Shown here: positions 1-7,584 of the stretch, piece after piece | Layout: each line of letters begins with the position of its first letter | How positions within the stretch are numbered: position 1 is the stretch's first letter | Translations under genes and position numbers: made by a program | Notes under the pieces: model-generated | Databases searched by the model: none | The model's input: the letters and a program-made list of their open reading frames with translations, nothing else | Told to the model about the DNA's origin: nothing | Origin: Hormoscilla sp. GM7CHS1pb | GTDB taxonomy: Bacteria > Cyanobacteriota > Cyanobacteriia > Cyanobacteriales > Desertifilaceae | Assembly (NCBI GenBank): GCA_014323675.1 | Contig: JACONN010000002.1 | Location: forward strand, 1,364,001-1,428,000 | Direction of reading: 5' to 3' | Length of the DNA stretch: 64,000 nt

Positions 1-110
1 GACTGCAACTCTTACTCGCGACGCAGTAAAGACTGCAACTCTTACTGGCAAAGAGCTTTGTTAGACGAGTGAGCTTCCATGTAATCAGCTTCCATGTAAA
101 CAGATCGTCG
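1..110. repeat. Leader-like repeat fragment with 16-nt direct repeat
   Basis: A 16-nt sequence (GACTGCAACTCTTACT) stands at 1-16 and again at 31-46. After it comes a degraded version of the GTTAGACAGGCTTCC / CTGTAAACAG stretch that recurs upstream of the toxin-antitoxin genes at about 675, 1435 and 3685. It is therefore probably the eroded end of another island module lying left of the window. No gene is seen before position 277. Confidence 0.6.
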
Positions 111-276
111 CACAGGTGGGGTGATTCTTGCCTTGATTACCAATCATGGCTATCTGGATAACTCCACCTTTGGACCGAAGGGGCCGGAGTAACAATAAAA
201 TATTTGATAAAATCAATCTACTAGATTGGCATGGTAACAGCAAAAAAAGTTTAATTAGATCTTTGGGAGAAGCAAT

Positions 277-510
277 ATGCAAGTGACAATAGAAAGTATC
301 AAGCAGGAAATAGAACAATTTAACGAGGAGCAACTGAAAGAAATAGCAGAATTTATTGAGTTAATCAAATTTCACACTAGATACCAGAAAAGCGTGACGG
401 ATCTGAATCAATTGGCGACGCTATACCAAGAATTTGCTCAGGAAGATCGGGAACTAGCAGAAGTCGGGATGGCAGATTATGCTAACCAGTTACAACAAGA
501 GGATAAATAG
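277..510 (+). CDS. Small antitoxin-like protein
   Basis: 77 residues, acidic and helical (begins MQVTIESIKQEIEQF). Size, composition and position in a toxin-antitoxin island resemble the short antitoxins of cyanobacterial type II modules, but I recognise no named family. The start has an upstream GGGAGAAG at about 265. No intact toxin follows: right after the stop begins the copy 1 duplicated segment. The last codons (NQLQQ, from CCAGTTACAACAAGA) recur at about 719, 1478 and 3726 just before the next modules, which suggests those leaders descend from the 3' end of genes like this one. Probably an orphaned antitoxin; function inferred only from context. Confidence 0.5.
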   Translation: MQVTIESIKQEIEQFNEEQLKEIAEFIELIKFHTRYQKSVTDLNQLATLYQEFAQEDRELAEVGMADYANQLQQEDK

Positions 511-599
511 TAGTGCAGAACTTACTGTTTGTAGGAAATATAGCTAGGGTGTATCGTCAAGCACGACCGGAAAATAATAAAAAAATTCTTGTCATACAG

Positions 600-629
600 T
601 TTACAGAATGCAGTTCCATGGGTTAAGCT
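600..629 (+). promoter_or_regulatory. Shared leader promoter, copy A
   Basis: TTTACA, 17 nt, then TTAAGCT, followed by a conserved leader with CTACTCAAAGCCAAGTTAG and TTCCAGTTACAACAAGAT. The same architecture occurs at 1331, 2455, 3599 and 4338. It lies about 140 nt before the antitoxin start. The -35 fits a vegetative sigma promoter; the -10 is weak, so promoter activity is inference. Confidence 0.5.
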
Positions 630-766
630 AAGAAAAGACGCTCGCTCCCTCGGAGCAGATGCTACTCAAAGCCAAGTTAGACAGGCTTCCCTGTAAACAG
701 AGCGACTGACTCTATTTCCAGTTACAACAAGATGAACCATAATTTTGTGTTTAAGGAGAGACGATC

Positions 767-970
767 GTGACCAGGTCAGTTAAGGAAGTATTATTAACAA
801 AGATAGAAAAAACATCGGAATCGACACTTAAGGAAGTTTTAGATTTTTTATTGTTCCTTGAAGCTAGAGAAGCTCAAAAAGAGGAATTGGAGATAAGTTT
901 GTTGAGTGAAGCGAGTTTGGCAGAGTATTGGTTAACTACTGAAGAGGATGAAGCATGGCAGCATTTGTAA
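767..970 (+). CDS. Antitoxin of MazF-type module, copy 1
   Basis: 67 residues from a GTG start chosen because AAGGAGAG (752-759) lies 7 nt upstream. The protein has a DUF2281-like helical character (LTKIEKTSES, LKEVLDFLLFLEA) and an acidic C-terminus (TTEEDEAWQHL). Its last 16 nt overlap the start of the MazF-like toxin, which implies translational coupling and is the main reason for calling it the antitoxin. It should neutralise the ribonuclease and autoregulate the pair by family analogy. It differs from copy 2 (3774-3977) at two residues (T/I at 24, A/T at 36). Confidence 0.75.
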   Translation: MTRSVKEVLLTKIEKTSESTLKEVLDFLLFLEAREAQKEELEISLLSEASLAEYWLTTEEDEAWQHL

Positions 971-1287
971 AAGGTGATGTGGTTATCGTTCCTTTTCCAT
1001 TCTCAGACTTAACGAGCACTAAACGACGACCGGCTCTAGTCATTGCGGAGTTACCAAAGAACGATTTAATTCTCTGCTTGATTACAAGTCAGCCGGCAGA
1101 TGATGATTACACAACTGCGATCGAGGATGATGATTTTGAAACAGGCAGCTTGAATAGAAAGAGTTACGTCAAATCTAATCGATTATTTACTGCCAATGAA
1201 CGAATTATTGCCTATAAAGCAGGGAAGTTAAGCTCTGATAAAACAACGGAGATAGTCACTAAGTTAATTGCAATATTACAGGAATAA
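955..1287 (+). CDS. MazF/PemK-family toxin, copy 1
   Basis: 110 residues, the usual length for MazF/PemK endoribonucleases that cleave single-stranded mRNA. The N-terminal signature is visible: GDVVIVPFPFSD, then KRRPALVIAE, a beta-barrel core with LCLITSQ and a C-terminal helix after SNRLFTANE. The start overlaps the antitoxin by 16 nt. Copy 2 at 3962-4294 is identical except A27T and I38T. The duplication means two toxins with essentially one specificity, so either antitoxin should neutralise both. Cleavage specificity cannot be read from sequence. Confidence 0.9.
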   Translation: MAAFVKGDVVIVPFPFSDLTSTKRRPALVIAELPKNDLILCLITSQPADDDYTTAIEDDDFETGSLNRKSYVKSNRLFTANERIIAYKAGKLSSDKTTEIVTKLIAILQE

Positions 1288-1330
1288 ATCCTCATTGTCA
1301 AAAAAGTGAGTTCCGAATTATACTTCGCAC

Positions 1331-1360
1331 TTGACAGTCGGCAGTCCCATGGGTTAAGCT
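1331..1360 (+). promoter_or_regulatory. Shared leader promoter, copy B
   Basis: TTGACA, exactly 17 nt, then TTAAGCT, about 137 nt upstream of the PIN gene. It is followed by the same CTACTCAAAGCCAAGTTAG leader, with one small local insertion around 1375-1405. Promoter function is inferred from the -35 match and the conserved spacing in five copies. Confidence 0.55.
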
Positions 1361-1496
1361 AAGAAAAGACGCTTGCACTGAGGTTTGTAGTGAAAACCTC
1401 AGAAAAATCGGAGCCGATGCTACTCAAAGCCAAGTTAGACAGGCTTCCCTGTAAACAGCTCGACTGACTCTATTTCCAGTTACAACAAGATAAACT

Positions 1497-1985
1497 ATGC
1501 CACCTGAATATCGAATTTACCTGGATGTATGTTGCTGGAATCGTCCATTTGATGATTTTTCTCAGGAGCGAATTCGGCTTGAGGCAGAGGCGGTTTTGCT
1601 AATATATAAAAATTTCCGGTTGGGAATATGGATGCTTTTGAGTAGTGATATTGTTGAAGCTGAATTACGCAAAACGCCCGATCGCCAAAGACTGGAGTTG
1701 CTCATGGCTGCATTAGCAATTGCCAAATCCAAAATTAAATTAGACGATACCATCAAAAAAAGAGCTGCAATCTTGGTTGAGCTTGGCTTTAAGCCGTTTG
1801 ATGCGACTCACATTGCTAGCGCAGAAGCAGCTAACGCTGATGTTTTTCTCACAACGGACGATCGCCTGCTCCGAAATGCTCAACGACATTTAGGTAATTT
1901 GAGGACTTCTGTTCAAAATCCTGTATATTGGCTCATTGCAATCAACCAAAACGAGGAGGGAAGCGAAAATGAAGACCGCTATTGA
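1497..1985 (+). CDS. PIN-domain ribonuclease toxin (VapC-like)
   Basis: 162 residues. The PIN fold acidic residues are visible: D near residue 9 (YLDVCCWNRPFD), a central E (DIVEAELR), and the C-terminal FDATHIASAEAANADVFLTT with the DD pair in TTDDRLL. Such proteins are Mg-dependent RNases acting on tRNA or rRNA. The gene stands directly behind the shared leader but without a clear ribosome-binding site. Its 3' end overlaps the following antitoxin gene by 17 nt, toxin first, an order found in some cyanobacterial PIN modules. The RNA target is unknown. Confidence 0.85.
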   Translation: MPPEYRIYLDVCCWNRPFDDFSQERIRLEAEAVLLIYKNFRLGIWMLLSSDIVEAELRKTPDRQRLELLMAALAIAKSKIKLDDTIKKRAAILVELGFKPFDATHIASAEAANADVFLTTDDRLLRNAQRHLGNLRTSVQNPVYWLIAINQNEEGSENEDRY

Positions 1986-2202
1986 AATTAATCGCATGGG
2001 CTATGAGGCACTTATGAATGCTCTTGGCTTTGATGGCACGATTAGATTTTTGCGTCAGTTCGATCCGGGCAAGGGGGACTACACTACTGAGCGGCATCAA
2101 CGACTTAATAAAATTACCCTAGAAGAAATTTTCACGGATATTGAAGCCAATGACTCAGCAGACCGCCTACGGTCGGAACTCCCTGTCGCAACTGCTGACT
2201 GA
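1969..2202 (+). CDS. Antitoxin partner of the PIN toxin
   Basis: 77 residues if started at the ATG at 1969, which has GAGGAGGG (1953-1960) at good spacing; an upstream in-frame start at 1936 lacks this. The sequence (MKTAIEINRMGYEALMNALG ... ITLEEIFTDIEA) is a small cytosolic protein of the type commonly paired with PIN toxins in cyanobacteria. It overlaps the toxin by 17 nt. The last residues (about SADRLRSELPVATAD) are encoded by a repeat-derived segment also seen near 5740, so the native C-terminus has probably been replaced by repeat sequence. Confidence 0.65.
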   Translation: MKTAIEINRMGYEALMNALGFDGTIRFLRQFDPGKGDYTTERHQRLNKITLEEIFTDIEANDSADRLRSELPVATAD

Positions 2203-2204
2203 GC

Positions 2205-2344
2205 TAGTTCGTAGGTTGGGTATCCGCACGAAACCCAACCGATGCATCTCATTCTTGGCAGTTCGGAACTTGTCTGGGAGGGCAAGTATGAAGATCCCCT
2301 GCTATGCAAAAAGTGCGATCGCCCTGTAAACAGTATGAAAAGCG
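2205..2344. repeat. Intermodule repeat, copy 1
   Basis: About 140 bp beginning TAGTTCGTAGGTTGGGT and ending near CTGTAAACAGTATGAAAAG. It recurs at 4921-5066 directly before the first DUF29 gene. Part of it (CCTGTAAA.., GTATGAAAAGGAGAG) recurs before the second DUF29 gene at 5778. Here it is followed by non-coding sequence and leader copy C. It looks like a 5' region separated from its gene. Confidence 0.8.
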
Positions 2345-2454
2345 GACGGTTGAAAGTTGCTAGTTGGGTTGCAGAGCATATCTCTGACCTTAAAGGACGT
2401 TGTATCGTCAACCACAGAGACCGGAAAATTATCAAAATTTTCTCCCATTCCCAC

Positions 2455-2484
2455 TTGACAGGAGGTAGTCCAATGGGTTAAGCT
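2455..2484 (+). promoter_or_regulatory. Shared leader promoter, copy C
   Basis: TTGACA, 17 nt, TTAAGCT as in the other copies, but the downstream part of the leader is lost and the methyltransferase start follows after about 58 nt. Confidence 0.5.
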
Positions 2485-2541
2485 AAGACAATACTCGGTA
2501 ATTAGCCCGCAGAAAGGGGGTTGAAAGTTAGTTAGACCAAT

Positions 2542-3536
2542 ATGAGAGAGAAAGTGATACAGACAAAATCACGAAGCAGAAATAGAACACTGAATTGCTC
2601 CCCGCAAGAGATTTACGCTCTCAGTAGAGAACTGGTTTATCTGATGTCAGATATATCGCTCAAAACAATTGAAAATAAAATAATTAACCAAGATATTTTC
2701 GAGGCGGCACCCCATTTGCCGATCGGGTTTGTGGATATGCTAGTGTTGGACCCTCCATACAATCTTTCCAAAAACTACAATGGTTACCTGTTCAAAGCCA
2801 AGGAGCACTCGGAATATCAGGAGTGGTTTGCGGGAGTGGTTAGGCTTTTAAAACCAATGCTGAAGCCCACAGCAACAGTCTACGTCTGCTCTGATTGGAG
2901 AACATCTGTATTAATTGCTCCGGTACTTACAGGGGAGTTCCGCATCCAAAATCGGATCGCATGGGAAAGAGAAAAAGGGAGAGGGGCAAAATCTAACTGG
3001 AAAAATAACACTGAAGACATCTGGTTTTGTACAGTTTCCGAGCAATACACGTTTAATGTTGATGCGGTAAAGCTAAAGCGAAAGGTTATTGCTCCCTATC
3101 GTACAGCAGATGGAAGTCCCAAAGATTGGCAAGAAGAAGCGGGAGGTAATTTCCGCCTCACCCATCCATCAAATATCTGGACAGATATCACAATTCCCTT
3201 TTGGTCAATGCCGGAGAATACCAAGCATCCCACCCAAAAACCAGAAAAACTGATTGCTAAGTTAGTGCTAGCAAGCTCCGATCCGGGGAGATGGTGTTAG
3301 ATCCATTCTTAGGTAGTGGAACTACTGCGGTAGTTGCCAGAAAACTTGGTAGGCGCTTTGTGGGCGTGGAAATCGATCGAGAATACTGCTGCTGGGCTCT
3401 GAAGCGCCTGGCAATTGCTCAAGAAGATTCGTCTATCCAGGGATATGCTGACGGCGTGTTTTGGGAGCGGAACAGCCTCAGCGATCGACCAAAAGACAAG
3501 AAGCAGAATGTAGTGCAGAACTCACTGTTTGTATGA
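2542..3536 (+). pseudogene. Beta-class DNA methyltransferase, frameshifted
   Basis: The N-terminal frame (2542-3300, 252 codons) holds the catalytic DPPY (VLDPPYNLSKNY) and a KHPTQKPEKLI segment. The C-terminal frame (to 3536) holds the SAM-binding DPFLGSGTT and GRRFVGVEID. Motif order IV then I is that of beta-class amino-methyltransferases (N6-adenine or N4-cytosine). One G added to the GGGG run at 3285-3288 joins both frames as DPGEMVLDPFLG, giving about 331 residues. So this is a single-base deletion, a sequencing error, or slippage at the G run. No restriction endonuclease is nearby, so it would be an orphan or defence-relic enzyme; its recognition site is unknown. Confidence 0.85.
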
Positions 3537-3598
3537 AATCCAACTACAGTGTATCGTCAAACAGACCAGAAAATAAGAAAAAATTTCTTGTCATACAG

Positions 3599-3628
3599 TT
3601 GACAGAATGCAGTCCCATGGGTTAAGCT
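3599..3628 (+). promoter_or_regulatory. Shared leader promoter, copy D
   Basis: TTGACA, 17 nt, TTAAGCT, about 146 nt before the copy 2 antitoxin. Same layout as copy A, with a better -35. Confidence 0.55.
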
Positions 3629-3773
3629 AAGAAAAGAAGATCGCACGTCAGAAAAATCGGAGCTTCTGCTACTCAAAGCCAAGTTAGACAGGCTTCCCTG
3701 TAAACAGAGCGACTGACTCTATTTCCAGTTACAACAAGATGAACCATAATTTTGTGTTTAAGGAGAGACGAGC

Positions 3774-3977
3774 GTGACTAGGTCAGTTAAGGAAGTATTA
3801 TTAACAAAGATAGAAAAAACATCGGAATCGATACTTAAGGAAGTTTTAGATTTTTTATTGTTCCTTGAAGCTAGAGAAACTCAAAAAGAGGAATTGGAGA
3901 TAAGTTTGTTGAGTGAAGCGAGTTTGGCAGAGTATTGGTTAACTACTGAAGAGGATGAAGCATGGCAGCATTTGTAA
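3774..3977 (+). CDS. Antitoxin of MazF-type module, copy 2
   Basis: 67 residues from GTG with AAGGAGAG upstream, identical in layout to 767-970. Only two residues differ. It is fused by the same 16-nt overlap to the toxin gene. With copy 1 it forms a redundant pair that can undergo homologous recombination, which would delete the PIN module and the methyltransferase between them. Confidence 0.75.
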   Translation: MTRSVKEVLLTKIEKTSESILKEVLDFLLFLEARETQKEELEISLLSEASLAEYWLTTEEDEAWQHL

Positions 3978-4294
3978 AAGGTGATGTGGTTATCGTTCCT
4001 TTTCCATTCTCAGACTTAACGAGCACTAAACGACGACCGACTCTAGTCATTGCGGAGTTACCAAAGAACGATTTAACTCTCTGCTTGATTACAAGTCAGC
4101 CGGCAGATGATGATTACACAACTGCGATCGAGGATGATGATTTTGAAACAGGCAGCTTGAATAGAAAGAGTTACGTCAAATCTAATCGATTATTTACTGC
4201 CAATGAACGAATTATTGCCTATAAAGCAGGGAAGTTAAGCTCTGATAAAACAACGGAGATAGTCACTAAGTTAATTGCAATATTACAGGAATAA
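3962..4294 (+). CDS. MazF/PemK-family toxin, copy 2
   Basis: 110 residues with the same GDVVIVPFPFSD and KRRPTLVIAE signatures as copy 1. The near absence of synonymous differences indicates a very recent duplication or ongoing gene conversion. Both copies are intact, so both are probably functional. An mRNA interferase by family; target motif unknown. Confidence 0.9.
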   Translation: MAAFVKGDVVIVPFPFSDLTSTKRRPTLVIAELPKNDLTLCLITSQPADDDYTTAIEDDDFETGSLNRKSYVKSNRLFTANERIIAYKAGKLSSDKTTEIVTKLIAILQE

Positions 4295-4337
4295 ATCCTC
4301 ATTGTCAAAAAAGTGAGTTCCGAGTTATACTTCGCAC

Positions 4338-4367
4338 TTGACAGTCGGCAGTCCCATGGGTTAAGCT
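4338..4367 (+). promoter_or_regulatory. Shared leader promoter, copy E
   Basis: TTGACA, 17 nt, TTAAGCT, 132 nt upstream of the HicB-like gene. After GAAAAGACG the leader diverges into HIP1-rich sequence, so only the promoter-like core is retained. Confidence 0.5.
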
Positions 4368-4498
4368 AAGAAAAGACGGGGCTCCGATCGGATGCCAGTC
4401 AAAGCAGAGACAGGGCGATCGCTTATCCTCGGGCGGTGCGATCGCTAATCGTGGCGATAAAGCTCTAAGTTTTAACTTGATGCAAATGCACAAAGCTT

Positions 4499-4702
4499 AT
4501 GAAATGGCGTGTAATTCTTGAAAAAGATTCGGAAACAGGGGATTGGGCGGTTTGGTGTCCGGAATTACCCGGTTGCGTTTCCGCTGGGGAAACGGAAGCA
4601 GAAGCTTTAGAAAATATTCGCGAGGCGATCGCTCTTTATCTAGAACCAGATCCCATAGAATTAAAATCAGGTGCGGTTTTACGAGAGGTATCGGTGGGAT
4701 GA
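4499..4702 (+). CDS. hicB: HicB-family antitoxin
   Basis: 67 residues with the HicB partial RNase-H-like fold signature: DWAVWCPELPGCVSAGETEAE followed by ALENIREAIALYLE. The start ATG overlaps no upstream gene. The stop overlaps the HicA start by ATGA. The C-terminal DNA-binding extension of longer HicB proteins is absent, giving the short form in which hicB precedes hicA. It should bind and inhibit the HicA mRNA interferase. Confidence 0.85.
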   Translation: MKWRVILEKDSETGDWAVWCPELPGCVSAGETEAEALENIREAIALYLEPDPIELKSGAVLREVSVG

Positions 4703-4923
4703 CTCGTATTAGACGCATGAATGCAGATGATACCGAACGGATATTGGCGCGATATGGATTTGAGCTAGTGTCCCAGAAAGGGAGTCATCGGAAGTGGCGA
4801 AATCCGGAATACAAACTTCAGGCGATCGTTCCCTATCACAAAGGACGAGATCTCCCCATCGGCACCCTACGCAATATTATGGTGAGCGCCAATATTCCAG
4901 AAACAGAATGGAAAACAGAGTAG
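4699..4923 (+). CDS. hicA: HicA-family mRNA interferase toxin
   Basis: 74 residues from the ATG at 4699 that overlaps the hicB stop. It has the double-stranded-RNA-binding-like HicA fold: ILARYGFELVSQKGSHRKWRN with the catalytic His in GSHRKW, then IVPYHKGRDLPIGTLRNIM. Length and order fit the family. A later ATG at 4717 is possible but would lose the overlap. HicA cleaves mRNA independently of ribosomes. The stop is immediately followed by the 140-bp intermodule repeat. Confidence 0.9.
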   Translation: MTRIRRMNADDTERILARYGFELVSQKGSHRKWRNPEYKLQAIVPYHKGRDLPIGTLRNIMVSANIPETEWKTE

Positions 4924-5066
4924 TTCGTAGGTTGGGTCTGGGCACGAAACCCAACCGATGCATCTCATTGTTAGCAGTTCGCAATTTGTCGGGGAGGGCA
5001 AGTATGACGAGTATGGCGATCCCCTGCTATGCAAAAAGTGCGATCGACCTGTAAACAGTATGAAAA
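4921..5066. repeat. Intermodule repeat, copy 2
   Basis: Matches 2205-2344 with scattered differences and a short insertion (GACGAGTATGGC). It supplies the sequence just upstream of the first DUF29 gene. Confidence 0.8.
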
Positions 5067-5079
5067 GGAGAGAATGATC

Positions 5080-5550
5080 GTGATGATGAAAACAGAGGTG
5101 AAAACATCTCTATATGAAACGGACTACCAAATGTGGCTAGAGAAAATCCTGGTGCATTTGAGAGTGGGTGATTTTACCAATATCGATATAGAAAATTTGA
5201 TTGAGGAGATAGAAGACTTGGGAAAAAGTGAAAAGCACGCAGTTGCTAGCTATTTAATGAGGCTTTGCGAACATCTCCTCAAGGTGAAGTACTGGGAGTC
5301 TGAACGAGAAAATTGCTTGAGAGGCTGGGAGGCGGAGATCGCCAATTTTCGGCTGCAAATCCAAAGAAGACTCAAAAGCAGCCCTAGTTTGAAAAACTAT
5401 CTACAGGATAATTTTCTGGTGGAATATGGTAATGGGAGAAAGATCTTCCTCAAAGCTAGCGGACTTGAGGCAAATCTCATCCCCGAACAACCCTGTTTTA
5501 CCCTAGAAGAGGCCCTAGAGGAAGACTGGCTACCCGGGCAACCGGAATAA
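5080..5550 (+). CDS. DUF29 domain protein, paralogue 1
   Basis: About 156 residues from the GTG at 5080. I prefer this start because AAGGAG (5065-5070) lies 9 nt upstream and because it aligns with the start of paralogue 2; ATG codons at 5074, 5083 and 5086 are alternatives. The family signature SLYETDYQMWLEKIL, LIEEIEDLGKSEKHAV, LLKVKYW and the C-terminal CFTLEEALEEDWLP is visible. DUF29 proteins are abundant in cyanobacteria, often in multiple copies near mobile or toxin-antitoxin genes. Biochemical role unknown. It shares most of its sequence with the gene at 5815. Confidence 0.8.
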   Translation: MMMKTEVKTSLYETDYQMWLEKILVHLRVGDFTNIDIENLIEEIEDLGKSEKHAVASYLMRLCEHLLKVKYWESERENCLRGWEAEIANFRLQIQRRLKSSPSLKNYLQDNFLVEYGNGRKIFLKASGLEANLIPEQPCFTLEEALEEDWLPGQPE

Positions 5551-5814
5551 CCGCATCCTCACCCATTCCACTCATTCACCCATCCGCACCTATGTCTCAA
5601 CCACTCACAGGAGGCCCTCACAACACCGCAAGCGGAACAGCTGCATTGAATCTCTCATGGACTTGCTCCGGGGATTTGATAACTAACTCTTGCAATTGTT
5701 ATAATTTGACTCAGATCGTTATCACCAGAGCTACCGAATGACCCAGCAGACCACCTACGGCCCCCATAACCCCTGACCTGTAAAGTGTATTGTATGAAAA
5801 GGAGAGACAAACCC

Positions 5815-6285
5815 ATGAGCATGGAAACTGAGGTGAAAACATCTCTATATGAAACCGACTACCAAATGTGGCTAGAGAAAATACTGGCGCAGTTGAGAGT
5901 GGGTGATTTTACCAATATAGATCTAGATAATTTAATTGAGGAGATAGAAACTTTGGGTCAAAGCGATCGACGCGCAATTGCTAGCTTTTTAAGGCGACTT
6001 TGCGAACACTTGCTCGAGATTAAATATTGGCAATCTGAGCGAGAACTGTGTTTTAGAAGCTGGAATTTGGAGATTATCAATTTTCGCATTGAGATTATGG
6101 ATATTCTCAAAGATAGCCCCAGCCTCAAAAACTTTCTCCAGGAAAATTTTGCTCGGGAATATGCTAAAGGGAGAAAGATATTCCTCAAAGCTAGCGGACT
6201 TGAGGCAAATCTCATCCCCGAACAACCCTGTTTTACCCTGGAACAGGCGCTCTTAGAAGACTGGCTACCCTGGCAACCTGAATAG
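5815..6285 (+). CDS. DUF29 domain protein, paralogue 2
   Basis: 156 residues. The ATG at 5815 follows AAGGAG (5799-5804) by 10 nt, the same geometry as paralogue 1. The N-terminal TEVKTSLYETDYQMWLEKIL and the C-terminal GRKIFLKASGLEANLIPEQP are identical in the two proteins, while the middle has diverged, consistent with a tandem duplication. The 264-bp spacer (5551-5814) contains fragments of the intermodule repeat but no gene. The gene ends only 13 bp from the convergent rsgA, the boundary between island and core chromosome. Confidence 0.8.
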   Translation: MSMETEVKTSLYETDYQMWLEKILAQLRVGDFTNIDLDNLIEEIETLGQSDRRAIASFLRRLCEHLLEIKYWQSERELCFRSWNLEIINFRIEIMDILKDSPSLKNFLQENFAREYAKGRKIFLKASGLEANLIPEQPCFTLEQALLEDWLPWQPE

Positions 6286-6298
6286 TCCCATCCCCCTA

Positions 6299-7354
6299 TC
6301 AAAGATCAGCATCTTGATAGAATTCTTCAAGGGACTGCTGCTGAGTCCGACGAGAAATCCGACGGTACTTCTTTGCTTCTAATCGCGGTTCGTACTCACT
6401 CTTCCCTTTCCCCTTACTTTTCCGCTTCAGGGTTGAGTCAGGATCCCCTTGTTGATGCAACTGCTCTTGACGGGCGATCGCCTTTTCCAAACAATCCAAA
6501 TAATGCTCGTAGCGTTCCCAATCTCCCCTGACAACGCAATTAGGCTCATCTCTATGCAAACAGTCACTAAACTGACAGCTACCCGTCCCTAACCTTGTCA
6601 AAGCTTCTGGGAAATAAGCCACCAATTCCTCTGGAGAACAATCCAGGTGAGGCTGATTAAAACCAGGAGTATCTGCTAACAATCCCCCACCAGGTAACTC
6701 AAATAATTCCACATGGCGGGTAGTATGGCGTCCCCTACCCAGCTTTCCAGAAACCTCTCCCACTCGCAAGCAAGCTGTCGGAATTAGCTGGTTAATCAGA
6801 CTCGACTTCCCCACCCCAGAAGGCCCGGCCACAACCGTGATGCGATCGCGCAGCCTATCACTCAGTTCCCCAATATTATCAAAGGTAGAAACACTGATAA
6901 ATATCGCTTTGTAGCCCCAGGCTTGCAACCTCTCATCCCATCCGCCCATATGACCGGGCGCGACCAGATCGCATTTATTCAAGCACAAACACACATTTAA
7001 ACCCGTAGATTCCGCCTTCACCAGAAATCTACTCAACTGGTAAGGGTCTAAAGTTGGTTCTGCCAGAGCAAAAACCAGTAAGATTTGATTAGCATTGGCC
7101 ACAGGAGGGCGATCGAGTTCAGTGGCCCGGGGTAACACTTTCTCGATCGCCCCCCGTCGGCCTTCCCAGTCCGGTTCGCAAACCAGCACCCGATCGCCCA
7201 CCATCACCTGCTGACCAATTTTTTTCAGGCGCGATCGTCTAGTACATAGCAGAGAGGAACAGGCCCCTAGAGCATCTGCTAAGCGAACCTGATAGAAATT
7301 CGCTTGCACAGCCATCACCGTCCCCAGCCACTGCGCCGGTTGTGAGTCAATCAA
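6299..7354 (-). CDS. rsgA: Ribosome small-subunit-dependent GTPase RsgA
   Basis: 351 residues. OB-fold N-terminus (about 1-70), then a circularly permuted GTPase with G4 before G1: NKCD, GPSGVGKSSLIN (P-loop), DTPGF (G3), and a C-terminal zinc region with CQFSDCLHRDEPNCVV. RsgA acts late in 30S assembly, hydrolysing GTP on the ribosome. It overlaps the TusA-like gene by 4 nt, so it is the last gene of the chaperone operon, a common cyanobacterial arrangement. The basic C-terminal tail (LKRKSKGKGKSEYE) is longer than in enteric RsgA. Confidence 0.95.
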   Translation of the reverse strand: MIDSQPAQWLGTVMAVQANFYQVRLADALGACSSLLCTRRSRLKKIGQQVMVGDRVLVCEPDWEGRRGAIEKVLPRATELDRPPVANANQILLVFALAEPTLDPYQLSRFLVKAESTGLNVCLCLNKCDLVAPGHMGGWDERLQAWGYKAIFISVSTFDNIGELSDRLRDRITVVAGPSGVGKSSLINQLIPTACLRVGEVSGKLGRGRHTTRHVELFELPGGGLLADTPGFNQPHLDCSPEELVAYFPEALTRLGTGSCQFSDCLHRDEPNCVVRGDWERYEHYLDCLEKAIARQEQLHQQGDPDSTLKRKSKGKGKSEYEPRLEAKKYRRISRRTQQQSLEEFYQDADL

Positions 7355-7584
7355 AGCAGAGGACGCCGCACTCGCAGCGCAAAAAACCCTGCCCGATCCT
7401 CTATCAGTTCAATCCCGTAACCCTCCATCGCCAAACTATCGGGCACCTGTTCAATTGGCTCACCCGGATCCAGCCACACCTCCAGCAAAGACCCCGGAGC
7501 CATTTGCTCTAGCCGCAGTTTAGTTCTGACAAAATTAATCGGGCAAGGAGTACCCCGCAGATCCATCTCGACATCAGGCTTCAT
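7351..7584 (-). CDS. TusA/SirA-family sulfurtransferase-like protein
   Basis: 77 residues. The signature [20 protein letters not shown] holds the CPxx active-site Cys of TusA, and a C-terminal alpha/beta half completes the small fold. It overlaps dnaJ (ATGA, 7581-7584) and rsgA (7351-7354), so translation is coupled. TusA proteins pass persulfide sulfur for tRNA thiolation or cofactor synthesis. The true role in cyanobacteria, where it regularly follows dnaJ, is not established. Confidence 0.85.
   Translation of the reverse strand: MKPDVEMDLRGTPCPINFVRTKLRLEQMAPGSLLEVWLDPGEPIEQVPDSLAMEGYGIELIEDRAGFFALRVRRPLL

Larger units (their letters stand above)
511..1371 (+). repeat. Duplicated toxin-antitoxin segment, copy 1
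   Basis: About 861 bp from TAGTGCAGAACT to the end of TTAAGCTAAGAAAAGACG. It reappears at 3511-4378 with a few substitutions and a short indel near 640. It carries the promoter-like leader, the antitoxin (767-970), the MazF-like toxin (955-1287) and the next leader. It is a direct duplication with about 3.0 kb between the starts of the copies. Confidence 0.9.
3511..4378 (+). repeat. Duplicated toxin-antitoxin segment, copy 2
   Basis: Direct repeat of 511-1371. The leader differs by a short indel and substitutions around 3635-3665, whereas the coding part differs at only a handful of bases. The copy begins right after the methyltransferase stop region, so the last methyltransferase codons run into it. 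Confidence 0.9.

Noticed and set aside
2242..2481. 79-codon frame after the PIN module
   Set aside because: It lies in the intermodule repeat shared with 4921-5066, where the corresponding frame is not kept open, and has no protein-like motif.
2542..3536. A restriction-modification system around the methyltransferase
   Set aside because: No endonuclease or specificity gene lies nearby; neighbouring genes are all toxin-antitoxin modules.
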